Of a stretch of 64,000 bases of DNA, positions 24,196-36,095 are shown piece after piece; the stretch's first letter is position 1; the number at the start of each line of letters is the position of its first letter. The position numbers were made by a program, and so were the translations under genes. Below the pieces are notes generated by a model. The model saw nothing but the letters and a program-made list of their open reading frames with translations. It was not told the origin of the DNA and ran no database searches. This stretch comes from Ophiostoma sp. CBS 140.51 (lineage: Eukaryota > Ascomycota > Sordariomycetes > Ophiostomatales > Ophiostomataceae), in assembly GCA_029298735.1 (NCBI GenBank), contig JANSLP010000144.1:1-64000 (forward strand), in the 5' to 3' direction.

Positions 24196-25725
24196 CTACA
24201 GAATCACCTTGGACGCCACGCTGAGCAGCCACGCGGCATCCTGCCAGGTACCCTCGTTCGCGCCCGGCGGTGGCGGCACAGGCTCCTCGGTCGAGTGGCC
24301 CTCGTCGCCCTCGAAGCGGCGTCTGTTGGCAGCCCAGGCTGGTCCCTGCTTGTTCCAGCCTACGACCGACCTCCGCTTCCGCGACCGCCGACGCCAGCCG
24401 TTGGCCGCTGCCTTGCCGTCCTTGCCGACGGCAGCGACACCTTCGTCGAGAACGCTGCTGCTGCTCTCGGTACCCTCAGCCTCCGTATCATCGTCTTCGG
24501 ATACATCTTCATCGTCCTCCTCGGACACCTCATCATCGTCATCGTCGTCGTCCACCTCGCCTTCCGTCTCCTGGACGGAGAAGAGTGACCAGCCAAACAC
24601 GTTGCCGAGCCACGATCCCATGACGCCACCGTTCTTCTCGCGCTTGACAAGCCGCCGAATGTGGTCCTCCTCCTCGAGGCTGGTATCCCGCTGGTGCAGC
24701 TCAATGGCCTCGAGCGCTTCGTCGAGGTTGACAAAATCCGGACCCGCTGGCGTTGCCAGATTGTTCGTGCCTGTGCCTTCGCGGTACTCGTCGTCGTCCT
24801 CGGCAACGTCCGCATAGTCAAAGTAACCCGGCTCTGCCCCCGCAGCGGTCATGCTGAACAATTGCACACGGCTGCCGACGCGGCTGTGCGTACGGCTGTT
24901 GGCGCGGCTGCCCAGGCGGCTGCCCGCCCGGCTTCCGAACCGGCTACCCGATTTGGAGGCTGGGGCGGCAAGGGGCGACGTGACAATGTCATGATCCAAA
25001 CTGCCGCGGCGGCTGCCGCGGCGGCTGTTGCCTGAGATGCGGTCGAGATACTCGCGCTCGCGCGCCAGCTCGCGCTCAAAGGCGGCCACGTCCTCGGCCT
25101 CTTCGGCGCTGCGTAGGCCTGATAGACTGGTCGAGCTGGCACGTGCCGTCAGCCAGCTCTGGCCCTTGGACTCGCGGGCCTCACTCGTTACGATAGCGGC
25201 GGCGCGGAACAGCCAGTCGTCGCCACCCCCACTGTGGTTGTGGTGGTTGTCCGTCTTGCGGCGGCGGTGGTGGCGGGTGCCATTGGAGGCACCAGAACGG
25301 ACATGCTGGTTGCCGTCAAAATGGAGTTGTGTCGTGGACAGACTCTTGGCCAGCGCGTTGGCGTGGCTCTTGCTGCCGCCAGGCGTGCGGGCGCCGCTGC
25401 CACCTGACACCAAAGCGCGACGGCCGCCCTCGTGCGAGTGCGAGCGAGACGCGGTCGGCGACTTGGATAGCAGCCGTGGTGTAGCGGGTGCCGACCGGCC
25501 CTGGATGTACGAAGGTATCCGTGCAAGAGCAGCACTGTTGCTGTTGCTACCGCTGTGGGCATGGGCGTTGGTAAAGTAGGAATGGCTGTCGATGATGTCA
25601 GTGCCGTCGTAGTCATCGCGCAGAGGCAGGCGTGGCGTGAGTGGCGCCAGCGTGAGGTGCTGCAGGTTGGCGGCCGACCGGTTCTTGCGGCGCGCCTGCT
25701 GCTGCTGGGAGTATGCGAGGTCCAT
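24196..25725 (-). CDS. DUF3984-type conserved fungal protein, SR-repeat and acidic
   Basis: Single exon with ATG at 25725, 509 residues. The N-terminus MDLAYSQQQQARRKNRSAAN and the LAPLTPRLPL stretch after it match what I recall of fungal proteins with a DUF3984 domain. Visible parts: a Ser/His-rich disordered N-terminal third; a run of SR dipeptides every 3-4 residues at about 261-286 (GSRFGSRAGSRLGSRANSR and on); a conserved-looking patch at 355-385 with IRRLVKREKNGGVMGSWLGN; an Asp/Glu block at 390-420; and a basic RRRSRKRRS cluster at 445-453 that could be a nuclear signal. No catalytic motif and no membrane segment. Function unknown. The gene stands alone, with 8.6 kb of gene-free DNA downstream and 1.8 kb to the divergent ELP1. 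Confidence 0.78.
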   Translation of the reverse strand: MDLAYSQQQQARRKNRSAANLQHLTLAPLTPRLPLRDDYDGTDIIDSHSYFTNAHAHSGSNSNSAALARIPSYIQGRSAPATPRLLSKSPTASRSHSHEGGRRALVSGGSGARTPGGSKSHANALAKSLSTTQLHFDGNQHVRSGASNGTRHHRRRKTDNHHNHSGGGDDWLFRAAAIVTSEARESKGQSWLTARASSTSLSGLRSAEEAEDVAAFERELAREREYLDRISGNSRRGSRRGSLDHDIVTSPLAAPASKSGSRFGSRAGSRLGSRANSRTHSRVGSRVQLFSMTAAGAEPGYFDYADVAEDDDEYREGTGTNNLATPAGPDFVNLDEALEAIELHQRDTSLEEEDHIRRLVKREKNGGVMGSWLGNVFGWSLFSVQETEGEVDDDDDDDEVSEEDDEDVSEDDDTEAEGTESSSSVLDEGVAAVGKDGKAAANGWRRRSRKRRSVVGWNKQGPAWAANRRRFEGDEGHSTEEPVPPPPGANEGTWQDAAWLLSVASKVIL

Positions 25726-27532
25726 TTCGATGTGCAGAAGAGACGCGGTTGTGATCGTTGATGTGCCTGCAGCTCGATTCCCGGGTAATGTTATCTTGAT
25801 TCTTGATTTGATTTCGGATATGCTTTATCGGGTCGTTTTCGTGGTGGATTGGCCAATCGGCGCGATGGAGAATGGGCTAAATTCGACAAAAAGCAGCTTC
25901 AAAGCGTGCAGAAACGAAGCTTTGAATGATGGTAACAAGACGACGACGCTCGCGATGACGACAAGATGGACGAGAAGCGGTGAAAAGGGTTGCAATTTCT
26001 GTTGGGGAAAAAAGGTCGAGAACCAACAGGTGTGTCGCTCAGGAAAAACTCGAAAGTGAGGAGAAAGGAGGTGTTCTTCTCCCTTGGTTGTGGCTGGCTC
26101 TTTTGGCAAGAGCTAGGGGAGGAGAGCTGAGAAAAGGGAGGAACCACTAGCAGGAGCACAAGTGCGGAGGTGGTGGATTATGACAATATGGGGGAGGGAA
26201 AGGAGCCGAGGAATGCTGGGGCTGCTGATTGGCGTGTTGGGCCAGCCGAGAAGAGAGCAGGAGACGTAGGTCAGTCGAAGCAGGGAAGGTGCGAACAAAC
26301 CAACCATCACCGTCCGCTAAGAGAGGCAGGCACCAGCTAGAGGACAGGGAAAGAACGATAAAAACGATAAAAAGGGAAACAAGCAGAACTGCATGCAAGG
26401 AAGGCGAGACAGACTAAACAAGAGCGACAGGAAGCTACACAAAAGCTGTCACCTGGCAGGTCCAAATCAGACGGCGTGATTCTGACTCTTATATTGGTCT
26501 TTTGGCGAAAGTTCTTCCGTAAATTTTCTTGCTTTTTCCAGCTCGCTTTCAGGTGCTTCCTCGGCGAGGCCAGGTGATAATCGACCAAAGTGCCACGCGG
26601 AGACGAACAAAAGTCGGAAAGAATGGGCGAGAAAACAAGACAAAACGACAAACGACCGGGCATTACCAACAGTCTATTTCTGGTTTGCAGCCTGTCAGTT
26701 TTCTTGTAAGTCCTTTCTAAAACTTTAAATCTCTATTAGAACTCTTATCATGGGCTTCATTGTCTTCGTTTCTTTTTTCTTACCGTAAATGTGCATCTCA
26801 CCTCATCCTTAGTCGTTTGTCTCAGTTGAACAGTACGACGTGTTTGTAGCTTCGTCTCCGTCCATCGTAGTTTCCCTCACGCCGTATGCACCCGTCGTGT
26901 CTCACAACAAAGCGGCCCCAGGCAATTGGCTGTGGAAAGGAAAGGAACAGCGACTTTGTTTGCTTGGCGATATGACTGGCAGGTGCAGCTGGTCTGAAGG
27001 CGATGTCTGTCACCAATCAACTCCACGGTCAGTTTGGTAATATGGTCGGTCACTTGGGTTAATACCAACAAGACGCCAGAGAGGAGCTGCATCCTCTCAC
27101 GACATCATCTTCTTTTCTCCGAACGTCAGTGAGACAGTGACAGCCCGTTCAGAAGCTTTTGGTGTTGTCCGTAGATTTGGTGCTGTCGCACTGTCCCAGG
27201 TCCTCGCTAGAGGTGCTGCCACCCACCTTGGAAGCTGCCCCGCACAGTGCCGCAAAACCACACAGCTCATCACCAATAGGCAAACTTTTTTTTCACATCG
27301 ATCGTGCCTTCCCACTGTGAACAATCAGACGAAAGAAGTAACTGCAACCGCATTCTTGGCAGAGCTCCTGCCCAAAACTCTTAGCAGTTACGATTTACCC
27401 CTTTTCATCTAACGAACCACATCTACAACCCCAAAGACTTTACGGAGCACTCGCCTCATCTTATCCGCCTCTCATTCTCTCACACGCAGTGCCCCGGACC
27501 CCGTTGCGCCCGATCCGCGCCGGCTGCCCGCC
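25726..27532. other. Divergent promoter region DUF3984 gene / ELP1
   Basis: 1.8 kb, no gene supported. A CTAAT-poor but CAG-ended tract just before the ELP1 start (27475-27489) could be the acceptor of a 5'-UTR intron. Confidence 0.4.
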
Positions 27533-30500
27533 ATGCGGAACCTCCGCAACATCCGCTACGATGTGTGCCACGACGCCACTGGCGCTTCGGCCGTATGCTT
27601 GGATGCAGGCACAGATGAAGTGATTGCAGCTTTTGGCCCGTCAGAGGACGAGCCCAAGGTGCGGTTGGCCCGCATTGTTGACCAGTCCGAGTTGTGAGTA
27701 TCCTTCATATATATGTGGTAAATACTGCTCTACAGCCTTGATCTTTACATGCTAACGGATACTCATAGGATTAGCCATGACATTGCTTCATGGGATGCTC
27801 TCAGTCCTATCCCAGACCTGGCCGTGGACCGTATTGTGAGCCTGCACTACTTTGGCGACTTAGCCACGGTCTGCGTCATCATGGCCGGCGGTGACATTGT
27901 CATGGTCCGTGAGGAAAATGCCGGCTCACACGAGCCTGTTCATATTGAAATTGTCGGCTCTGTTCACCCTGGTATTGCAGCCGCTCGCTGGTCGCCTGAC
28001 GAGGAGGTGCTGGCGCTTGTCACAACCGGCGGCAACCTGATATTGATGAGCCGTGGCTTTGAGACCATCGGCGAGACTCCCCTGACGTCCGCTGATCTGG
28101 CTGCTTCCAAGCACGTCTCTGTTGGTTGGGGTAAGAAAGAGACTCAGTTCAAGGGCCGCGGTGCCGCCAAGGCTATGCGCGATCCTACCATCCCCGAGAT
28201 CATCGACTACGGTACTCTGAGTTCCGAAGACGACACATCTGCTGTGACCATCAGCTGGCGTGGCGACGGCGAGTATGTGGCTGTGAACGCCGTCGAGACC
28301 ATCGAGGGTATTGAAGAGGCCAACGCATCAGACACGAAGCGTCGGCGTGTCATCCGTGTTTACAACCGCGAGGGTGTCCTCGACAGTGCAAGCGAACCGG
28401 TTGACGGCCTGGAGAGCTACCTGAGCTGGCGGCCATCTGGCAACCTCCTTGCCACTGTGCAGCGCAAATCTACTGGTAGCTCCCCAGTCCTGTTCAACAT
28501 CATTTTCTTTGAGCGCAATGGACTGCGGCATGGCCAGTTTGAGCTCCGTCTGCCGTCGACGGGTACTGCCGCTGGACCCGTAAGCCTCGACTGGAACACA
28601 GACTCTACGGTGCTTGCCGTCACATACGAGAGCGTGGTTCAATTTTGGACCATGGGCAACTACCACTGGTACTTGAAGCAGGAGGTTGTCACTTCATCAC
28701 AAAAGCCACTGACAGTCTGGCACCCAGAGAAGCCACTGCGTCTTGTCACGTCCACCTTCAACGGCCTCGTCAGCGCAGAGTACATCTTCTCTACATCCCG
28801 CGGAGCTCTCACACCACCCTATGACCACGGCTCGGTTACCGTTATTGATGGCAAGACTTTGAAGCTGACACCACTACGTGCCACGAACATGCCGCCGCCA
28901 ATGAGCCTTTTCGAGCTTTCTATCAGCCTACCGGCAGTTGATGCTGCCTTCTCTCCCAAGGACGACGCCGTCGCCGTCTTGACCTCAGCTGGACTTGAGA
29001 TGTTCTCGTGGGAATGGCATGCTACTGCAAAGCGTCCACCACCACCGACACTGGTGGCATCGGTCTCTTTTGCGGACGATGCCAACCTCGTTGGATTTGT
29101 CCCGTTGCAAGTGGCCTTCGTTCAGGGCTCGCAGTACACTGTCTATGTTCTTGGCTGGGATGCGATGTCCCAGACACAGATTCTCTCGTATGTGTTTGAC
29201 CGTGAAGCTGGCCAGTTGAGTCCTGCTGGTCCTGTGCCAGTTGCACGCGGCTCTATTCTGGCTACGGCTCACCAAGGTCACGATCTGTATACCCAGGATG
29301 CTTCGGGTTCCCTGACACAGCTGAACGCCGAGCGTCTCTCATCCTTCCCCTTCCACGCAAAGCTGCCTAATCTTCTTCCTTGGGTCGAGGTCGTCGACTC
29401 TGGTGAGACTGGTCCTCAGTTCGCCATTGGCCTGTCGAGAAACGGTCACCTCTATGCTAGCGAGCGGCAGCTGACCAAGAACTGCACATCCTTTGTTGTG
29501 ACGGATGACCATCTTGTTTTTACGACCAGCAACCATCTCTTGAAATTTGTTCACTTGACAGACGTCCACGAGCTTGAGATTCCTCTCGACGACCCCGAAG
29601 TCGACGAGCGGTGCAGAAGCATTGAGCAGGGTGCCCGGCTTGTCACATCGATTCCGTCAAATCTGTGTGTTGTCCTGCAGATGCCTCGTGGCAACCTGGA
29701 GACTATTTTCCCTCGCGCCATGGTGGTGGCTGGTATTCGGAAGTTGATTGATGCCCTCGACTACGGCAAGGCTTTCTCCTTCTGCCGGTCCCAGCGTGTC
29801 GATATGAACATCCTCTACGACCACAAGCCGCAACAATTCTTGGCTAATGTTGACCGGTTCCTCGACCAGCTCAAGGATGTTACATCCATTGACCTCTTCC
29901 TGTCGTCCCTGAAAGAGGAGGACGTGGCCCAGACTATGTACAAGGACACGAAGAAGACCAACAACCCTACGCCATTCGGACTACCGCAGGTGGTGCCACC
30001 AACACCGGCACCTGCACCAACATCATCTACCAAGGTCAGCACTGTTTGCGATGCTGCATTGGCTGGCCTTGCATCGCGGAAGAAGACCAACCTGCAGAAC
30101 ATCATCACTGCACATGTGTCCAAGTTGCCACCAGCCATTGATGATGGCTTGGCTGTGGTGGCTCAGCTGCTCCACGACAACGAGACCGCCGCAGCAAGAG
30201 CTGTGTCGGCCAAGGCAGTGGAGCACATTTGCTTTCTTGTCGATGTCAACCAACTTTACGATCATGCTCTCGGCCTGTATGACCTCGACCTCACAATGGC
30301 CATCGCACAGCAGTCGCAGAGAGACCCCAAGGAGTACGTTCCGTTCATTCGCACGCTGCACGAGATGGCGCCCATTTGGCGCAAGTTCAAGATCGACGAG
30401 CACCTCGAGCGCCACGAAAAGGCACTCGGCCACCTCGCCGACTATGACGACTTCAACGAGTTCCTTCAGTACACCAACAAGCACCGCCTGTACAAGAAGG

Positions 30501-31615
30501 CTCTTGGTATCTACCGCTACAATGCTGAGCGCCTTGCTGCCATCACCAATGCCTACGCCAAGTACCTCGTGACGGAGTCCAAGTACCGCGAGGCTGGTCT
30601 GGCGTACGAGTCGCTGCAGAACTTTGCCAAGGCTACGAGCTGCTACCAGTCGGCCGGTGTGGCCTGCTGGCAGGAGTGCCTCTTTGCCGCCCAGAACCAG
30701 ACCCCGCCGCTGTCGGGTGGCGTGCTCAGCGAGCTCGCCTCGAACCTGGCTGAAGCTCTGCTGGAAGCCCGCGACTACACTGCCGCAGCCAAGATCCAGC
30801 TAGAGTACCTCGATTCTGTCGAGGGTGTACGCACGCTGTGTAAGGCGTACGAGTTTGCCGAGGCCATGCGCGTCGCTGCACGCTTCCGTCGCCCAGATCT
30901 GCTGCAGACCCATGTTGACCCCGGCCTGGGTGATGCGCTGTCATCCTCCACAGAGCTGCTGGCCGACTGCCGGTCCCAGCTCAAGGCCCAGGTACCGCGC
31001 ATTCTCGAGCTCCGGCAAAAGGCGCTGGAGGATCCACTCGGCTTCTACGAGGGTGAACGCATGGGCGGCGAGGACGTGCCCGACGACGTTTCGATTGCCG
31101 CCAGTTCGCGCATCAGCACCAGTGCCAGTCTGTTTACACGCTACAGCACCGGCACCGCTGCCACGGGCAAGACGGGCCAGACTGGCGGTACCACAACGAC
31201 ACAGCAGCACCGGAACCGCAAAAAGCGCGAGGAGAAGAAGCGTGCCCGTGGCCGCAAGGGCACTGTGTACGAACAAGAGTACCTGATCAACAGTGTGCGG
31301 CGTCTTATTGAGCGTGTGGAGCGGGCACGGCCTGAGGTGCAGCGTCTTGTTGTGGGCCTGATTCGTCGTGATATGGCTGAACGGGCGCGGGCCATTGAGG
31401 CCTTGATGGCCGAGCTGATCGAGGCATGCCAAGCTGCCATTTGCGAAGTTTGGCAGCAGTCAAGTGTCCCTGGTGCTCAGGGAGCTCCTACTATGGCTGT
31501 GGAGAGTGGAGCTAGTGGTGCAACTCAGGAGAACGGCGATATGTCAATAAACACCAACAACAGCAATGTGGCGCCCGTGATTGTTGCTTTTGAGCGTCTC
31601 TCGCTGCTGGGTTGA
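27533..31615 (+). CDS. ELP1: Elongator complex protein 1
   Basis: Two exons, 27533-27693 and 27769-31615, joined by a 75-nt intron (GTGAGT, TGCTAACG, CATAG), give 1335 residues, the normal family size. The N-terminus MRNLRNIRYDV is typical. The first half is a double WD40 beta-propeller; the second half is alpha-helical TPR-like repeats (for example YRYNAERLAAITNAYAKYL). Near residues 1200-1220 lies the very basic stretch RNRKKREEKKRARGRKG before the dimerisation helices. In yeast this basic region binds tRNA. ELP1 scaffolds the Elongator complex, which makes the cm5/mcm5 side chain on wobble uridines with the Elp3 acetyltransferase. Convergent with the membrane-protein gene at 32500. The ATG at 27533 is preferred to the in-frame start in the intron because the join restores the conserved N-terminus. 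Confidence 0.95.
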
Positions 31616-32499
31616 TTCACTGTGTTTTTGGCACGCATACACCCTGTGTGACAGCAGTGAATGAGCTGCTGTGAGCAGGTACCGCCCCACTTGACTGCCC
31701 TCGCCTCGCTGGCGTCCTCGACCGACAAAAACGGAAGGAACGACCCAGCCCGGGCCCACCACGTCGCCGCCGCACCTTCCCTCCCGGCGAACCTCGCCCC
31801 AACCGGCCGCACCTTCCTCGCACAGCAAAAAATTCCTAAAAAAAAAGCCCAATGAGGGGTGGCCTATGGTTTATAAGCTGAGAGCTCCTGCCCTTCTTCC
31901 ATCCTTCTGTAGCATGGGACATGGCGGGTGATCTCCCTCCTATGGTGCAGTTGGATAACGCGTTCGACCAGCTGGGGATTGCCCACCGGGGTAATCTTGC
32001 AAAAACTGCCGCGGGCGGTTTTCGTAACCTTCACCGTTCGAGAGTATAGGGTACTATAGGGGACGCCCTATAGACGCCTTGACTCTCGAAGGTGAAGGTG
32101 AGCTTTTTGTCTTTTTATCTTTTTGAAAAGCTTCTTTTTTTGTTTTCTTTTTATTTGGCATTTTTGCGCATGGTTTGGGTTTTTTGGCGGGCTTTTGTAG
32201 TTGTCGCATGTCTCTGGGATGAGGCCAAAATAGAAGCAAATAGACAGCGATCGTGATGATGCGATGCAAAACACGCTTTGGAACTGTTTTTTTTCGCGCT
32301 CTCTTTTTTTACTGCTACAATGTGCATGATGATCATTTGGAGAAAAAGAAATGAATTGTATTTGTAGAAGCGACATTGTGGCTATGAACGAAAAAGAAGC
32401 AAAAAAGACAAAGAGAAATCCCGAAATCTAAATGCTGCGCCGACCGCGAATCGAACACCCCCGCCGACCAACTGTTACAGACCGACAAACAGCGCCCAT
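31616..32499. other. Convergent 3' region ELP1 / membrane protein
   Basis: 0.9 kb between two 3' ends. It contains an imperfect hairpin at 32027-32099 and T-rich stretches on both sides that fit 3' processing signals. No gene seen. Confidence 0.5.
32027..32099. repeat. Imperfect inverted repeat / nested hairpin
   Basis: Left arm 32027-32045 (ACCTTCACCGTTCGAGAGT) pairs with 32082-32099 with one bulged G. Inside the loop, TATAGGG (32045-32051) and CCCTATA (32066-32072) also pair. It sits between two convergent genes. Confidence 0.85.
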
Positions 32500-34017
32500 T
32501 CACTTTCTCTTGGTGGGCTTGTTGCCTGCTACCGCCGCTGCTCCTGTGGCTGGAGTGGTCGACCGAGGAACAACGACCTGCGGTTGAGGCTGCGACTGCG
32601 ACTGTGCAGGTGCTGCTTGACCATTGATATTACCACTACGACTGCCCCCCGACGGCACTGCCAGCGACGGTACAACAGTCTGTGCGTATTGCTCAGCATC
32701 CCGTGCAATCTTTTGAATGTCGATGCGGTTTTGCAGCGCATCATTGACACCCTCAATCACCTCGCGCTCCTCCATCGCCTCGGCCACCAACATCACTTCC
32801 CGCTGCCAGTACGCCTGCGTGCGTGCCCGCAGATCCGTGTCTCGCAGCGCCGTGTTCTTGACAATGGCGGCTGCACTCAGCTTGCTCTTTGTGCCCGTGA
32901 GCCCGCGCGTGACGGCGGTGACGCGGTGCGCGGGCGACGGTGGCGGCAGCGCACCAAACAGGACAACGCCCAACAGACCCAGCCGAGGGGAGCTGTGGCG
33001 GCCCGAGGCGGCCAGGTACAAAATAGCAGCCAAAGCGGCCAACAGGCCACCACAGGCGACGGCGCGGTAGGAGCGCATCGACCAGTAGAAGAAGTCGAGG
33101 TCGGCGAGGCGAGTTGCGCGGGCATTGGCCTGGCGATTGTAGGAGGCCACGACATACAGATCGAGGGCGGCAAAACAAAGCGTGACGAGTGAAGCCGGGG
33201 TGCGCCAGCGACGGATATGAGTAGCGGCGATGTCGTAGGCATGATCGGCGGCGGATTCGCCTTGGCCGTCAAAGTCGGAGTGAATGGGAGCGTAAGCAGC
33301 TTGGGGTGCGCTGCCCGACGACTTGCCGCGACGGCCCAGCAGGAGGAGAGGCGACGTGACGACGGCAATCAGGGCCAGGTTGGCGAGGTGGGCAGCAATG
33401 AGGTCAATCATGGCATAGTACAGATAGTTGGCAGCACTAAAGTTCGTGGCAGAGTCGACACCCGTGCCACCGCAAAAGGGGCAGTTGGCAATCGTGTCGG
33501 GGCCGTACTGGAGGTACAGCAGGCGGGACTCGAGGCTGACGAGGCGCAGACGCAGGGCCTCGTCGGCAGCTGTCAGCGTGTGGTAGGGCCGACTGGACGC
33601 CAGTCGTGTAAATATGACGTCTGTGGGCGCCTGCAGGCGGGACTCGGTCGCGACAAAGACGTTCTCGGGCATGCGCAGGGCCGCGGGAAGACGCAGGGCT
33701 TTGCTCACAGAGGCGGGCAGGATGAAGCCGCCCGACAGCAGCCAGGCGAGGGCGGCCGTGGTAAGCAAACTGAGGACAAGAACTGAACGGAAAGTTAGCG
33801 GCCGGGATGTGGCTGCCGCTCCCTGTTGACTCTGTCGCTGGCGAACGGCGGCTTGCGTCTTGAGACCGCGGTACATGCCGATGGCTTTTGGCAGCAGCAT
33901 CGGCCCAAAGAAGATGAGCAGGGACTTTAGACTGTGGGAGGTAAAGATTAGTGAGGGTTCTGCAGTGTCCAAGATAGTTGGAAAAGATGCAACTTACGTC
34001 CCCCATGGAATCGCCAT
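32500..34017 (-). CDS. Conserved multipass membrane protein of unknown function
   Basis: Two exons, 34017-33998 and 33931-32500, give 483 residues. The first coding exon is 20 nt (MAIPWG and two bases) and joins TLKSLLIFFGPMLLPKAIG across a 66-nt intron with GTAAGT donor, CTAATC branch and CCACAG acceptor. Hydrophobic segments lie near the N-terminus, at about 53-75, 175-210, 255-275 and 295-320. A CPFC pair (Cys157 and Cys160, followed by GG) precedes the second membrane block and could bind a metal or form a disulfide. The C-terminal 100 residues are soluble, Gln/Pro-rich, ending in KPTKRK. I do not recognise a named family; such proteins look conserved only in filamentous fungi. Convergent with ELP1 and 1.3 kb upstream (in its direction) of nothing but the GET1 3' end. 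Confidence 0.8.
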
Positions 34018-35284
34018 GGCTGTGGATGGCAAGAGCTCTAGAGCTCCGTGAAGTCGATAGTGACGGTGATGTTTGGTTGGATGCCCCTTTTATTTCTGAA
34101 AGTCGTCAAATAGACTATTTGGCTGTTGTATAGCTCAATCCAAATAATTTATTGAAGAAGAAGACAACCCAACAAAAAAGGAAGCCAAGAAGAATATGCA
34201 AAGAATACACAAAGGGAAAGAGCAAACGTCAACGACACGATGCGCATCCAAAAGCGTGTCTTGGAGACGTGAACGTGTGCTACTTTAGGACAAAGCTGTC
34301 CTTCTGCCTTGGCCCTGTCGGCCCCCAGTCGTTTTCAAGTCAAGCAAGGAGCTCTGGGAACGAAGTGGGGCAAAACTCCCTGTTCCTGAATGCAGCAGCC
34401 AATGAGAGTCTCTCACAGGAGAGTGTGCCATATCGCATATGAGTTCATCACTGATGGAGAAGTCATGACATAGATGGGACGCTTGTTTCTTGACTTCCTC
34501 ATTTGTTTTTGATCATTCTCTTGATGAAAAGCCAAAAGCCGTTACTCTGAAGCATCTGAACGGCTGTACTGTTCGACATGTCCGTTTTCTGCCTGGCGAG
34601 CTGTACGTTGTCCAGAGCTTCTCAATAGCAGCACGTGACCTCGAGGAAACAGTGGGGCTCTCAAACGAGCCCATAAATTTGGCAGCGCAAAAATTAAGCT
34701 GCAGAAAATCTCAATCTCTTCCTTTCTCCTGCCAAAACCACAATCACCAAAACCGACAAAATCCCACTTCTCGACAACGTCAACGTGCCGTTTGCGCACA
34801 CGCTCCGAAGACGAAGATATCCACAGTACACTGCCAGGATACAGGCCATGGAGAGCAAGTCGTTGCCTCCATTCATTGTGCCCGTTCCTCGACGTGGCTG
34901 CGTGTGTTTTCCTCCTACGTGATTTACCCTTTGTGACATGCTTCCGTATTCACGGGCACTTTCGAAGCTTTGATGGCCCTTTACTCTTCCATGGCCTTCA
35001 GAGTCAATATGTTGCCCAGAGCAAACCCAAGTTTACTCTGCCAAGAGTCATCTCATATCGTGTTGCAGGCCCTCCCTTTTATGCCTCTATGGAGACCAAC
35101 TGCGTCAAATTGATGAGAGACATTTATGTCCATACGTGCTTCTGTTGTTTGATCGTAGATATATTTTGTATTATTGTAATAAGAACTCAGTAAACAGACG
35201 AACCGAAACGCCGAACAAATCTATCCTATGTTTTGATGTGCCACTCCGTGTGCTCTCCCTCGGTTCTTCTGTGCCCATCCACAC
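34018..35284. other. Intergenic: membrane-protein promoter and GET1 3' region
   Basis: 1.3 kb. No gene supported; the 148-codon frame at 34490 has no recognisable domain. A CACGTG lies at 34634-34639. Confidence 0.45.
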
Positions 35285-36095
35285 CTACAGCTCATCCTTT
35301 CCTGCTGTCGTGGTCTTCCTTTCGCTGGTCGCCGTCTCCTCCTTGGAGGAAGTGTCCACCGGAACGGGCACCTTCTCTTTCTTCTCCTTTGTAGGCGCCT
35401 TGGCCTTGGACTCCTGCACCAGCGCCACCAGCGCCAGAATTGTGTCCTTGAGCAGGACCAACACACCCGTGCAGGCCAGCTGCCACGAGGTGATGCTCAC
35501 ACTGCCGCGTGGCGCGCGCGGGAACGAGACGAGCCACTCGGCGTAGCCAGGGAACCAGCCGTACGGCAGCCAGAACATGGGCTCGCGGGCGTACCAAAAG
35601 GGGAGCAAAAACTGCAGGCCGCGGGTCAGGGCGAAACGGAGGACCGTCACGGCCGTGTCAAACGAGCGGCGGCCGGAGGCGAGGGATGTTTCTGCGAGGC
35701 CGAGTTAGCGAGGTCACAAATAATTAGCGATGAAGTCGCTGCAGAAAAGGTGGAGGGAAAGGAAAGGGGGGTATTCTGGTCTGCATCCGGCCTTCGGCCT
35801 ACGGCCGTCTCAGAAACTCACTCTTCTTCTCCAGCTCCTCCAACTTCTTATCATGCTGCCGTCTCAGACGAGCCCACTTTGCAAACTCATCCTGACTACT
35901 CGTCGCATGTAGCTCGCGTCGCAACTCGAGATACTCGGCCTGCAGTTTGCGTTGCTCGGCAAATGCGGCGGACCGTTTGGAGGGCACAATGTTGTAGATG
36001 CGCCACAGGAAATCGGCAATCGTAGAAGCGCCGAGCGAGTTGACGACCTGGACGGCCAGCTCGACGGCGAAGACGACAAGCAATAAGGAAGGCAT
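35285..36095 (-). CDS. GET1: GET complex subunit Get1 (WRB homologue)
   Basis: Two exons, 36095-35822 and 35691-35285, joined by a 130-nt intron (GTGAGT, CGCTAACT, CGCAG), give 226 residues. An N-terminal membrane segment (MPSLLLVVFAVELAVQVVNS) is followed by a cytosolic coiled coil at about 39-95, rich in Arg/Lys/Glu (AEQRKLQAEYLELRRELHAT). Two more membrane segments follow (around LRFALTRGLQFLLPF and LACTGVLVLLKDTILALVAL). Get1 with Get2 forms the ER receptor for Get3 carrying tail-anchored proteins; the coiled coil opens the Get3 dimer. The tail after the last segment is Lys/Thr/Glu-rich and ends in KDEL, which is odd for an end that should be cytosolic. Divergent from the PPTA gene with a 378-bp shared promoter. 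Confidence 0.92.

Noticed and set aside
32430..32500. Possible tRNA on the minus strand (GTTCGATTC box-B-like sequence)
   Set aside because: The T-stem would have mismatches, the box A-like sequence is too close, and no cloverleaf with a matching acceptor stem can be formed.
34490..34936. 148-codon plus-strand frame between the membrane-protein gene and GET1
   Set aside because: No domain, no splice-supported extension, and non-coding-like composition towards its end.
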